Shown here one piece after another: positions 7,910 through 15,137 of a DNA stretch of 64,000 nucleotides. The DNA is from Gammaproteobacteria bacterium (GTDB lineage: Bacteria; Pseudomonadota; Gammaproteobacteria; Xanthomonadales; SZUA-36). The notes beneath the pieces are model-generated. The model was not told the origin of the DNA and did no database searches. It worked only from the letters and a program-made list of their open reading frames with translations. The position numbers and the translations under genes were made by a program. The stretch lies in assembly GCA_021772915.1 (NCBI GenBank), contig JAJFLB010000056.1, forward strand, positions 1-64,000, given 5' to 3'. How positions within the stretch are numbered: the first letter of the stretch is position 1; the number at the start of each line of letters is the position of its first letter.

Positions 7910-8789
7910 TCGCCCCTTCATTATTCGTATCAAACTCTCCCTCTATGGATGGCTTGTTGTTGCCTGCAAGTGCATTGAGCCCCAACAAAAAGGCTGGTGC
8001 ACCAAACAAAACCATGGGGACACTGTAAAGGAACTCTTTTGTATACTCCGGATAAGGGGTATTGCCGACGTCATTTGGGAACCCTAGTTGATCAAAAGGC
8101 ACCGCCGACAGATAAATATATCCGGTTCCGCCAACTTCGTTTTCACCATAAATATGGTGTACGTATTTATCTGGATGACTATAGATGCGATGCCTGGCAA
8201 TTTTCAAATTGTTTAACCGGGTGCCGAACATGAGCGCATCCGAAGGACAGGCTTTGACACACGCTGGTTTCTTGCCCTCTTCGAGGCGTTCAAAACACAG
8301 GCTGCATTTCTGGATTTTCGGATTCCATTCATTGAACTCAAATTTCACCAAGTTAAAGGGGCAGGAAATCATGCAGATACGGCAACCGATACACTTATTT
8401 CCCCTCCAAATGACCGGGCCCCCTTCCATTTGCTTCATCGCCTCGGTGGGACAAGCGGTCGCACAGGCCGCCTGGTAGCAATGCATACATTGTCTTTTGA
8501 CAAACACATCGCCCTTTCCCGTCTCAAATTTATTAACCACCGTCCATTGCTTATCACTTGTTTTCCGGTGCTCATCAAGCGCCCCATCGTTAACGACATC
8601 CGGAACAAACATATCGTGTTCATCAGAACACGCAACTTCGCATGCCCTGCAGCCAATACAACGGGTTGTGTCTACCAAAACGCCAACGAACTCTTCTGAG
8701 TTTCGCTGCTCCTGGGCACATGCTTTTTTGCTTGTTAAGGCGGTACCAGCGACGACAAGTGATGTTTTTAGAAAACCTCGTCTATCCAT
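7899..8789 (-). CDS. Tat-exported 4x[4Fe-4S] ferredoxin subunit (NrfC/HmcB/DmsB type)
   Basis: The 296-residue protein starts with a twin-arginine signal (MDRRGFLKTS, then a hydrophobic stretch ending CAQ). Four cysteine clusters follow: CIGCRACEVAC, CMHCYQAAC with CP, CIGCRICMISCP, and CSLCFE with CVKACP. This is the usual pattern for four [4Fe-4S] clusters. A C-terminal hydrophobic segment (VPMVLFGAPAFLLGLNAL) may anchor it next to NrfD. The start follows AAGGAG. It should relay electrons between the NrfD quinol site and the nine-heme cytochrome encoded just upstream. No molybdopterin catalytic subunit is present, so the complex looks like an electron-transfer module rather than a substrate reductase. 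Confidence 0.9.
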   Translation of the reverse strand: MDRRGFLKTSLVVAGTALTSKKACAQEQRNSEEFVGVLVDTTRCIGCRACEVACSDEHDMFVPDVVNDGALDEHRKTSDKQWTVVNKFETGKGDVFVKRQCMHCYQAACATACPTEAMKQMEGGPVIWRGNKCIGCRICMISCPFNLVKFEFNEWNPKIQKCSLCFERLEEGKKPACVKACPSDALMFGTRLNNLKIARHRIYSHPDKYVHHIYGENEVGGTGYIYLSAVPFDQLGFPNDVGNTPYPEYTKEFLYSVPMVLFGAPAFLLGLNALAGNNKPSIEGEFDTNNEGANDE

Positions 8790-8841
8790 TATGTCTCCTT
8801 AGCTCTGGCTGGGTCGACAGCCCCGTCTGAGATTCAGTGTT

Positions 8842-9807
8842 TCAAGGATTACTCTGTTTTTGTTCCTTCACATGACAGTCAACGCACCCTCTACTTGCTT
8901 CAGCACCAATGCCTGATTCATGACATGCCCAGCAATTTTTGTGGGTGACGACTTTAGAACTGAGTGTCTCGTCTGCAATATTATTCGGGTCTGATTGATG
9001 ACAGTCCCGGCACTTGTAGTACTTTGTACCGGTCGCTGTATCCGGGTTATGGCAGATTTGGCAACTAATCCAGGAAGACGTCAGATAGTCCGGATGAGGG
9101 GTAGCCAACTCCATTGCATGGATCTGGTGGTGACATTCAGCGCACTCCATTTTTACTTCTTCAACATGGGCGCGGTGTGGGAAAAGCACCTTCCCCACAG
9201 ATGACTCAAAAATGATCTCATCCGGCACACCGGGTTTGCTTGGCGGCGCGTTGGGTTGTGCCTCATTCCTGGTCGGAACGGGATGGGCAACTTCAGCCCA
9301 GCGTTTTTGGAAATCAAAACCCTCGAATGTAGGACTTTCCTCGTTGTGGCAGACGGTACAGCCGTCTGCTGTCGCGTTCATAATCAAGCCGGCCGTACGG
9401 GCGGCTTCAGAATCCTTCATAATCTTCTGCGATTTGTAGTCAGAGCCGGGGCCATGACAGGATTCGCAGCCTACACCCTCGCCATCGGTGTACTTGCCCT
9501 TCTCGCTTACAGCCACCCCGCCACCCAGGCTGGCCCGGGTAGTGTGGCACTTGAGGCAGGCGTCTTCCTGCTGGGGGTCGCCTAACCCCAAATCGGCAAC
9601 AATCTTCCTGGCTTCTTCAGTTGCCAGGGTTTCGAAGGCCCTGGCGTGTGCTGACTCAGTCCAGATTCTCCATTGATCCCCGGTCTTGGCCTTATGACAC
9701 GCCTTGCATTTGGGGGCACCAGTGATTTCATGCGCAGCGATCGCTTCATGCGCCGCACTGAACACCAGTCCACCAATAACGAGCAGAGAAACAAAAGACT
9801 TAAACAT
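8842..9807 (-). CDS. Nine-heme c-type cytochrome with c554-like N-terminal part
   Basis: The protein has 321 residues from the ATG at 9807, preceded by GAGG. The longer in-frame start lacks a site. A Sec signal peptide (FVSLLVIGGLVFSAAHEAIA) is followed by nine CXXCH motifs: CKACH, CLKCH, CESCH, CTVCH, CAECH, CQICH, CRDCH, CWACH and CVDCH. The early part, with WTESAHARAF between hemes 1 and 2, resembles the cytochrome c554 family. The later CAECHHQ and CWACH part resembles c7/c3-type modules. It is the first gene of the cytochrome/Fe-S/NrfD set and is probably its periplasmic electron acceptor. Confidence 0.9.
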   Translation of the reverse strand: MFKSFVSLLVIGGLVFSAAHEAIAAHEITGAPKCKACHKAKTGDQWRIWTESAHARAFETLATEEARKIVADLGLGDPQQEDACLKCHTTRASLGGGVAVSEKGKYTDGEGVGCESCHGPGSDYKSQKIMKDSEAARTAGLIMNATADGCTVCHNEESPTFEGFDFQKRWAEVAHPVPTRNEAQPNAPPSKPGVPDEIIFESSVGKVLFPHRAHVEEVKMECAECHHQIHAMELATPHPDYLTSSWISCQICHNPDTATGTKYYKCRDCHQSDPNNIADETLSSKVVTHKNCWACHESGIGAEASRGCVDCHVKEQKQSNP

Positions 9808-9858
9808 AAGCGCCTCACTAATAATCAAAAGGGCTATCAGCAGGTATTAACCAGTATT

Positions 9859-11025
9859 TCAACCCTGCAGAAATGGCTTCGAAAATTCGGCCAGCAGGTT
9901 TTTGTATTCTGCATTCCTGTTTTGCTCGCTCTCCTCTGTTTCATTCGACTCGTGTTGGGAAGTTTCCTCCAGGTATTTATTTGCAAGCTCTTGGTATCTG
10001 TCTACCTCCTGTTGATACCACTGAACCGAATCATGCCCAAATCTAAGTTCAGGCAACTCGCCTGCAAGGTTTGAGGGCTCAATTCCACACATCCAGCTAA
10101 GCCCAAATGGCTTTATCGTCAACCATTCAGGATGTTCGGCATGTTCAGAATTCACGGCAATGACTCTACCGCTGAGCGGGGCGGGTATTTTCAAACTGTA
10201 ATCTTCATATTTTAAAGAAAACAGTATTTCTCCTTTTACAATTTTTTGCTCTATTTTCGGTAACTCAACATGATCAACTTTCTGAAATATCTTTCTAATC
10301 AGATCATCTGGTCCAATCCGCACCGTACCGCTGGAGAGGATCCTTGCCCACGCGTGCTGTGGAGAAACGAAAACACCGGCCGGCACATTAAGTTCGAACT
10401 TGGACTCTGATTCACTGGTACCCGGTTTGATCAAGCGGATTTTGTGACGCATGTGCTTTTCTAAATTGGCCTGCCGCTTTATCAATGCGGTTTTTACAAA
10501 TGCAAGCAATTCATCTTCGGTAAATGGTTTTTCCACATAATCCATCGCACCGAATTTAACGGTTTCCACCGCGGTTTCGATTGATGCATATCCGGTAATT
10601 ACAACCACATCGATGTCGGGACGCAAGTGTTTGACAGCTTTGGTTACCTCGACCCCATCCATCTCCGGCATTTTTAGATCGGTAAACACAAAATCATAGT
10701 CATACTTGTGGATTAGTCCCAGAGCTTCGGAACCCTTTTCCACGGTGTCGATGCTATACCCTTCAAGTACAAGCATTTTACGAAAACTATCCAGAATTGG
10801 TTTTTCGTCATCCACAGCCAGTATTCGAGCCTTCGGATCAGCGACTTCCACACGTTTCAAGGTTAACGCTTCCTCGCTCACGTCCAGCCTCAAACCAATG
10901 TTCAGAGCAGCTTCTCTTTCGTTTCGCAGTCGTTCTTCCCGTGCCCTTTTCAGGAGCACGCGGAGTGCGAGGTCTACCAGGACAAAAGCAACGATTGTCA
11001 CCACTACAATTAAAGCTACAATCAT
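9859..11025 (-). CDS. Membrane-anchored response regulator with GcvH-like domain
   Basis: The start at 11025 is chosen because GGAGGA lies upstream; the longer GTG start contains that site. The 388-residue protein begins with a transmembrane helix (MIVALIVVVTIVAFVLVDLA), then a charged linker. A receiver domain follows at about 65-185 (VDDEKP, FTDLKMP, EKPF). A GcvH-like domain follows at about 210-310 (HAWARILSSGTVRIGPDDL, PLSGRVIAVNSE). The segment aligned with the lipoylation site has Asp where GcvH has Lys. The tail is long, acidic and polar. It overlaps a small upstream Cys-rich frame by 4 bp and is followed 51 bp later by the cytochrome gene. It may be a membrane-held phospho-switch acting directly on the respiratory complex; that is inference. 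Confidence 0.82.
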   Translation of the reverse strand: MIVALIVVVTIVAFVLVDLALRVLLKRAREERLRNEREAALNIGLRLDVSEEALTLKRVEVADPKARILAVDDEKPILDSFRKMLVLEGYSIDTVEKGSEALGLIHKYDYDFVFTDLKMPEMDGVEVTKAVKHLRPDIDVVVITGYASIETAVETVKFGAMDYVEKPFTEDELLAFVKTALIKRQANLEKHMRHKIRLIKPGTSESESKFELNVPAGVFVSPQHAWARILSSGTVRIGPDDLIRKIFQKVDHVELPKIEQKIVKGEILFSLKYEDYSLKIPAPLSGRVIAVNSEHAEHPEWLTIKPFGLSWMCGIEPSNLAGELPELRFGHDSVQWYQQEVDRYQELANKYLEETSQHESNETEESEQNRNAEYKNLLAEFSKPFLQG

Positions 11026-11180
11026 TTTACTAATCCTCCGATATGACACAAACAGCTGTGCTTGTCATGGCATGTCCAAACAACACGCTTTGCTGCTTTG
11101 ATCCAGAAAACGATCGTCTCATTTGAATCCACGGCGCAGACCGGGTCACAACTACTGCATATTTTCTGCAGGGCACTCAT
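11022..11180 (-). CDS. Small Cys-rich protein, coupled to the membrane receiver
   Basis: This 52-codon frame starts with MSALQKICSSCDPVC and contains TCHDKHSCLCH near its C-terminus. The Cys/His spacing would suit a small metal-binding knuckle. Its TGA overlaps the ATG of the receiver gene (ATGA), and that gene's ribosome site lies inside it; this is typical of real coupled genes. The ribosome site of this frame itself is weak, and a longer in-frame start exists at 11246. No family is recognised. It may be the first gene of the operon controlled by the palindrome at 11381-11394. Confidence 0.5.
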   Translation of the reverse strand: MSALQKICSSCDPVCAVDSNETIVFWIKAAKRVVWTCHDKHSCLCHIGGLVK

Positions 11181-11380
11181 ATTCTCATCGCAGAAAAATG
11201 ATTTGAAATCTGCTTCAAACAGATTTGTACGTGCGGATTTGCACACCTGGTTAACAGTATTGAGTAGATATTTTGTCCGTAAATTCGGACCAAAAACTGA
11301 TGGTTAGGCTTCATGGATAACGGTGTGCTCCAGGCGCATAAACCTATGGAAAGTAATAGCAAATATTCAAGGGGGACGCA

Positions 11381-11394
11381 TTGACCTAGGTCAT
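11381..11394. promoter_or_regulatory. Crp/Fnr-family (FNR/DNR-like) binding site
   Basis: TTGACCTAGGTCAT matches the TTGAN6TCAA-type palindrome of FNR/DNR/NNR regulators with one terminal mismatch. It lies in the 295-bp gap upstream of the minus-strand cytochrome/NrfD/kinase operon and is the only such box there. It is about 200 bp upstream of the first start codon. No regulator gene is in the window. Confidence 0.6.
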
Positions 11395-11475
11395 GTAAAG
11401 AACAGCAAAATCTGGTGCCACTTTACCCTTTAAAAAACTGCCCGGACCTGTCAATGTTCACGGTAGTGATAGCCG

Positions 11476-12078
11476 TCATGTGGAGTTACGTTTTTTCTGA
11501 TAAGCCTCGAAACCCAGTTTTGCGAACATATAAAATCCGACCAGCGGTAAGGCAATGACATAGCCCAGGGCAATGAACGGTGATGCGAAAAACAGGCCAA
11601 TGTTTTTTGCAAATTTACTCACTTTCCGCAATGTTCTCATTTCCTCCACTACCGAGACTTCGGCTTCAATTGCAGTCGCGGTGTTGATGGACCGCTCTTG
11701 GACCTTTTCCGAGTCATCCAGTGCTTTCAGTGTGACGCTCTCAATGATTTCAGGCGTGAGCGGTTTGTGTACAAAACCATTGACACCGAGTACGGAAGCC
11801 CTGGCTTCATTATCTGGAGTTCCGTAGCCCGTTATTACCACCACGGGAGTCCAGGGGCAGCGTGCCTTGATGCGTTCAGCCACTTCAAGACCATCCATAC
11901 CCGGCATCCTGATATCGGTAAAAACGACATCAAACTCCGCGTTATTGATTGTTTCCAGCGCTTCTTCACCGCTCCGTACAGTGCTGACCTCATAGCCTTT
12001 CTCGGTCAGAACCCGGTCGAAACTGCGGCCTACGACCGCATCGTCATCAATGACTAATACTTGTGGTTTGGTATTCAT
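11476..12078 (-). CDS. Receiver protein with one C-terminal hydrophobic repeat
   Basis: The protein has 200 residues from the ATG at 12078, preceded by CAGGAGG; the longer in-frame extension runs back through the end of the upstream gene. The receiver (phosphoacceptor D55 in FTDIRMPG) is nearly identical to that of the protein at 940-1704. After a coiled, charged linker it has a single copy of the hydrophobic unit (FFASPFIALGYVIALPLVG to FAKLG), where the paralogue has two. It is the second gene of an inverted duplicate of the 465-1704 pair. A membrane-associated output is likely; the partner is unknown. Confidence 0.87.
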   Translation of the reverse strand: MNTKPQVLVIDDDAVVGRSFDRVLTEKGYEVSTVRSGEEALETINNAEFDVVFTDIRMPGMDGLEVAERIKARCPWTPVVVITGYGTPDNEARASVLGVNGFVHKPLTPEIIESVTLKALDDSEKVQERSINTATAIEAEVSVVEEMRTLRKVSKFAKNIGLFFASPFIALGYVIALPLVGFYMFAKLGFEAYQKKRNST

Positions 12079-12097
12079 AATGTACCTCCTGGTCCGT

Positions 12098-12553
12098 TTA
12101 ATGGGTAACTGGCTTGTAAAAGGGTTTATAAGTAACCGTTTCCACTGATTGGCAACGCTTCCGGACACTACGCATCGCCCAACGCTTCTGTGTCATGGCA
12201 TCATTGGCTGCCTTGATAATCTCATCCGGCCCTACCGGTTTGGTCAAATAATTGAAAGCCCCCAACCTGACCGCTTGTTTGGCTGACTCGATACTCGGAT
12301 AGCCGGTGATAACGACCACTTCACTGTCGGGCCAGCGCTGTTTAATGGTTTTAAGAACATCCATGCCATCCAGACCCGGCATGCGAAGATCAAGCAGAAT
12401 GACGTCAAAGGGATGCTGTTCCATTACCTGTAACGCTTCCTTGCCATCTTCGGCTGCCCTGGCATTGCAATCAGTGCTTTCAAGACTCCTGAGGTGGCTG
12501 TGACGTACCACTTCTTCATCATCTACGATGAGGATATTGGCCTTGTCATTCAT
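12098..12553 (-). CDS. Single-domain response regulator (paralogue of 465-929)
   Basis: The protein has 151 residues from the ATG at 12553, preceded by AAGGTG. It is a CheY-like receiver with DD at the N-terminal acidic pocket, phosphoacceptor D55 (LLDLRMPG) and lysine in TKPV. Most of its length matches the protein at 465-929 residue for residue. The two diverge after the MTQKRWA segment. It lies 19 bp upstream of its membrane-repeat partner, so the whole two-gene cassette was duplicated in inverted orientation around the respiratory operon. The sigma-54 promoter at 12588-12603 drives it. Confidence 0.9.
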   Translation of the reverse strand: MNDKANILIVDDEEVVRHSHLRSLESTDCNARAAEDGKEALQVMEQHPFDVILLDLRMPGLDGMDVLKTIKQRWPDSEVVVITGYPSIESAKQAVRLGAFNYLTKPVGPDEIIKAANDAMTQKRWAMRSVRKRCQSVETVTYKPFYKPVTH

Positions 12554-12587
12554 GGGATCACCTTTCATTTTGTTTCACTACAGGAGA

Positions 12588-12603
12588 TGCAACTTGCGTG
12601 CCA
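12588..12603 (-). promoter_or_regulatory. Sigma-54 (-24/-12) promoter
   Basis: On the minus strand the sequence is TGGCACGCAAGTTGCA, an essentially perfect RpoN consensus with GG-N10-GC spacing. It lies 35 bp upstream of the ATG at 12553. With the promoter at 416-431, both paralogous receiver pairs depend on RpoN and an enhancer-binding protein. Confidence 0.85.
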
Positions 12604-12699
12604 GAAGATCACTCCAATTCTTACCAAGGTGTTTCCTGAATGAATTTAGTAACTTACGGTTTCAACTATGGATGACGGGCGATGTTTCAGCGCTTAAAA

Positions 12700-12729
12700 T
12701 TGACGGCTCAAGTACATTGTTTGTGTACA
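12700..12729 (-). promoter_or_regulatory. Upstream activator-type element of receiver pair 2
   Basis: On the minus strand two TGTAC words start 13 bp apart and are followed by TT and GTCAA, as at 290-318. The distance to the start codon (147 bp) equals that of the first copy. The distance to the sigma-54 promoter (97 bp) is within one base of it. The surrounding DNA is not conserved, so these matched words look like a protein-binding site. Confidence 0.55.
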
Positions 12730-12766
12730 ACCCCATAGGAAATAGGGATATTAGATAAATTTTTCA

Positions 12767-12780
12767 GTGACTTATATCAA
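12767..12780. promoter_or_regulatory. Possible FNR-type site
   Basis: GTGACTTATATCAA has a good TATCAA half and a degenerate first half. It lies between the divergent receiver pair and the CbcL-like gene. It is weaker than the other boxes. Confidence 0.35.
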
Positions 12781-12879
12781 GAGTGGGTATGTATATTTTA
12801 AATGTACAGAGTGCTACGATTGACGAAATTCGCCGTCGGTCACCAATCTGAAAAAGGACTTCCATTTTTTTAACAAAAT

Positions 12880-12893
12880 GTGATCTAGGTCAA
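12880..12893. promoter_or_regulatory. Crp/Fnr-family (FNR/DNR-like) binding site
   Basis: GTGATCTAGGTCAA differs from the perfect TTGAYCTAGGTCAA palindrome only in its first base. Its centre is about 137 bp upstream of the start of the CbcL-like gene. It would let oxygen or nitric-oxide status control that gene. Confidence 0.6.
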
Positions 12894-13023
12894 TTCCAGG
12901 GTGACCAAGCGGCCCTATATTGTGCTTGGAATCAGTGTTGCGTGAGACTGGTTTCACACACGCACCACGTATGGCTGCCGGGAACCCTGATGCTCGAAGC
13001 CCGACAGGAAAGAAGGACCAAGA

Positions 13024-15009
13024 ATGATGCTGGTGAGTAGGTTAAAAAAAGTCACTCCACCCCACACAATAAGTACCGGTCTGACGTTTCAATCAAAGGC
13101 TTTGGTCATCATGGCACTGCTGGCGGTCATGCAGTTTGCCGTCAGTAACACCGCGTTTGCCGAGCCATCGGACCCCAAGCTCAAAAATGAAAGATGTCTG
13201 CGTTGCCATGGTAGAGAAAATTTTTCCAGGAAGGCGGCCAATGGAGAAGCCAGACAGTTGCACGTTGCGGCTGAAGAATTCAAGCAAAGTGTTCACGGTG
13301 GCCGCGATTGTGTGAACTGCCACAAAGACATTACCAAGGCGCCCCACAGGAAGGGCATCGATCGCAAGGTCGGCTGTGTTCAATGTCACCAGAATCTTTG
13401 GGCAGAGGCACAACAAAGCGGCCAGAATGGTGAAAACGCACGCCTGGGTGTGGTGGTTGAACAGATCGAGAGCTACATGGGTTCCATTCACGCCAGACCC
13501 AGTATTGAGGACCAGTCACGCACTAACGCGACCTGCTATAACTGCCATGACGCACATTATGTTGCGCCAATTGACAGTCACATCGGCGCAAATGGCCGCC
13601 TGAAGATCCCCGAAGTCTGCGGTCAATGTCATGCCGAAATTCTCGCGACCTACATGACCTCAGTACATGGCATGCAGGTCAGCAATGGAAATGCCGGCGC
13701 GGCCGTTTGTAGTGACTGCCATACGACCCATGATATTGAAAAACCGCATGAAGTTTCCGGCAAGTTGGTCATTACAGAAAATTGTGGAAACTGTCATCAT
13801 GACAACCTGGAATCCTATACCGAAACCTATCATGGCAAAGTGACCCGTCTTGGTTATGGAGAAACAGCCAAATGTTACGATTGCCATGGCTCCCACGGCA
13901 TAAAACGAACCCACGACGCCACTTCGATGGTTCATAACGGCAACCGACTGGAAACCTGCCAGACCTGTCACGAAGACGCAACCGAGGGTTATGTCACATT
14001 CCAGCCACATGGTACGACAGACGATTTCAAGAATTACCCCGAAATGTGGTTAGCCTCCAAGGGAATGATTGGTTTGTTGTTGGGCACATTTGCATTTTTC
14101 TGGCTCCACTCCGCGCTGTGGTTTTACCGCGAATATCAGGACCGCAAGCACGGCAAGGACCGGCCCCACATCATGCTGGAAGATCTGCCAGCGGGTAAAA
14201 CCCACTTCAGCCGCTTCACACGCTGGTGGCGACTGGCACACCTGGTGGGGGCACTTTCCATCATGTTGCTGGCGCTGACAGGACTGACGGTATTGTTCTC
14301 TGGCAGTGCCTGGGCACCACTCGTGATGAAACTGCTGGGTGGTCCTGTCGTGGCGGGTATTCTTCACCGAATCGGTGCCGTCGGATTTATGAGCGTGTTT
14401 TTCATACACCTTATTTATTTCGCCTTCCATATTGGCCGAACCTGGAGGACATTCGAATGGTTCGGACCCAACTCCCTGATCCCCAACTGGGATGATCTCA
14501 AAGACGCCATCGCGATGTTCCGGTGGTTCTTTGGACTGGCACGACGTCCGATTCTTGATCACTTCAGCTACTGGGAGAAATTTGATTACTGGGCTCCGTT
14601 CTGGGGCATGACGATAATTGGTGTCAGCGGTATGATGATGTGGTACCCCGCCGTGACGGCCTCGCTGCTACCCGGATGGGTATTCAACGTTGCCGCCATT
14701 GTGCATGGTGAGGAAGCAATCCTGGCTGTGGTGTTCCTGTTCACGGTGCACTTTTTCAACAATCACTTCCGGCCGGACAAGTTCCCGCTGGATACCACCA
14801 TGTTCACCGGCAGTGTCCCGCTGGAACACTACAGACATGAGCACCGGCGTGAATATGACCGCCTGGTTGCCAGCGGTGAACTGGATAAGTATTTAGTGGA
14901 TGCGCCATCGCAGCCAATGGCCCTTGGGTCAAAGATCCTGGGCACAGTATTGGTCATTATCGGCCTGAGTTTGCTGACGCTGGTCCTGCTCGGCTTTTTG
15001 GGTATTTAA
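13024..15009 (+). CDS. CbcL-like fusion: nine-heme cytochrome c plus membrane cytochrome b
   Basis: The 661-residue protein has a signal/anchor segment and a periplasmic domain to about residue 330 with nine CXXCH motifs: CLRCH, CVNCH, CVQCH, CYNCH, CGQCH, CSDCH, CGNCH, CYDCH and CQTCH. The C-terminal half has about six transmembrane helices with candidate heme-b histidines in RLAHLVG, ILHRIGA, IVHGEEA and TVHFFNNH. Nine c-hemes fused to a HydC/FdnI-like cytochrome b is the layout of Geobacter CbcL, an inner-membrane quinol oxidase for extracellular electron transfer. The same parts are two genes at 1787-3870. It is probably transcribed with the tetraheme lipoprotein downstream, which could accept its electrons. 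AAGGA precedes the start. Confidence 0.88.
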   Translation: MMLVSRLKKVTPPHTISTGLTFQSKALVIMALLAVMQFAVSNTAFAEPSDPKLKNERCLRCHGRENFSRKAANGEARQLHVAAEEFKQSVHGGRDCVNCHKDITKAPHRKGIDRKVGCVQCHQNLWAEAQQSGQNGENARLGVVVEQIESYMGSIHARPSIEDQSRTNATCYNCHDAHYVAPIDSHIGANGRLKIPEVCGQCHAEILATYMTSVHGMQVSNGNAGAAVCSDCHTTHDIEKPHEVSGKLVITENCGNCHHDNLESYTETYHGKVTRLGYGETAKCYDCHGSHGIKRTHDATSMVHNGNRLETCQTCHEDATEGYVTFQPHGTTDDFKNYPEMWLASKGMIGLLLGTFAFFWLHSALWFYREYQDRKHGKDRPHIMLEDLPAGKTHFSRFTRWWRLAHLVGALSIMLLALTGLTVLFSGSAWAPLVMKLLGGPVVAGILHRIGAVGFMSVFFIHLIYFAFHIGRTWRTFEWFGPNSLIPNWDDLKDAIAMFRWFFGLARRPILDHFSYWEKFDYWAPFWGMTIIGVSGMMMWYPAVTASLLPGWVFNVAAIVHGEEAILAVVFLFTVHFFNNHFRPDKFPLDTTMFTGSVPLEHYRHEHRREYDRLVASGELDKYLVDAPSQPMALGSKILGTVLVIIGLSLLTLVLLGFLGI

Positions 15010-15137
15010 TACGGTGCTACACATAAACATTGGGGATAGAGCAGCTTATAGTTTGTATAATGTTTTAACGGGTTTTGAGGTGTAGATTCAATGCTCCCGG
15101 ACGCGGACAACGGAATTATCCGTTATCGAGGTTTCCT

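Noticed and set aside
7899-8789. Assignment of the Fe-S/NrfD sets to a specific reductase (nitrite, polysulfide, DMSO)
   Set aside because: No molybdopterin or NrfA-type catalytic subunit is encoded in either operon, so naming a substrate would be guesswork.
11405-11420. Sigma-54-like sequence TGGCACCAGATTTTGC on the minus strand
   Set aside because: The GG and GC elements are 11 bp apart instead of 10. RpoN promoters tolerate this poorly.
12927-12941. Weak sigma-54-like sequence before the CbcL-like gene
   Set aside because: Spacing is right, but TGGAATC is a poor -24 element. An FNR-like box just upstream gives a simpler explanation.
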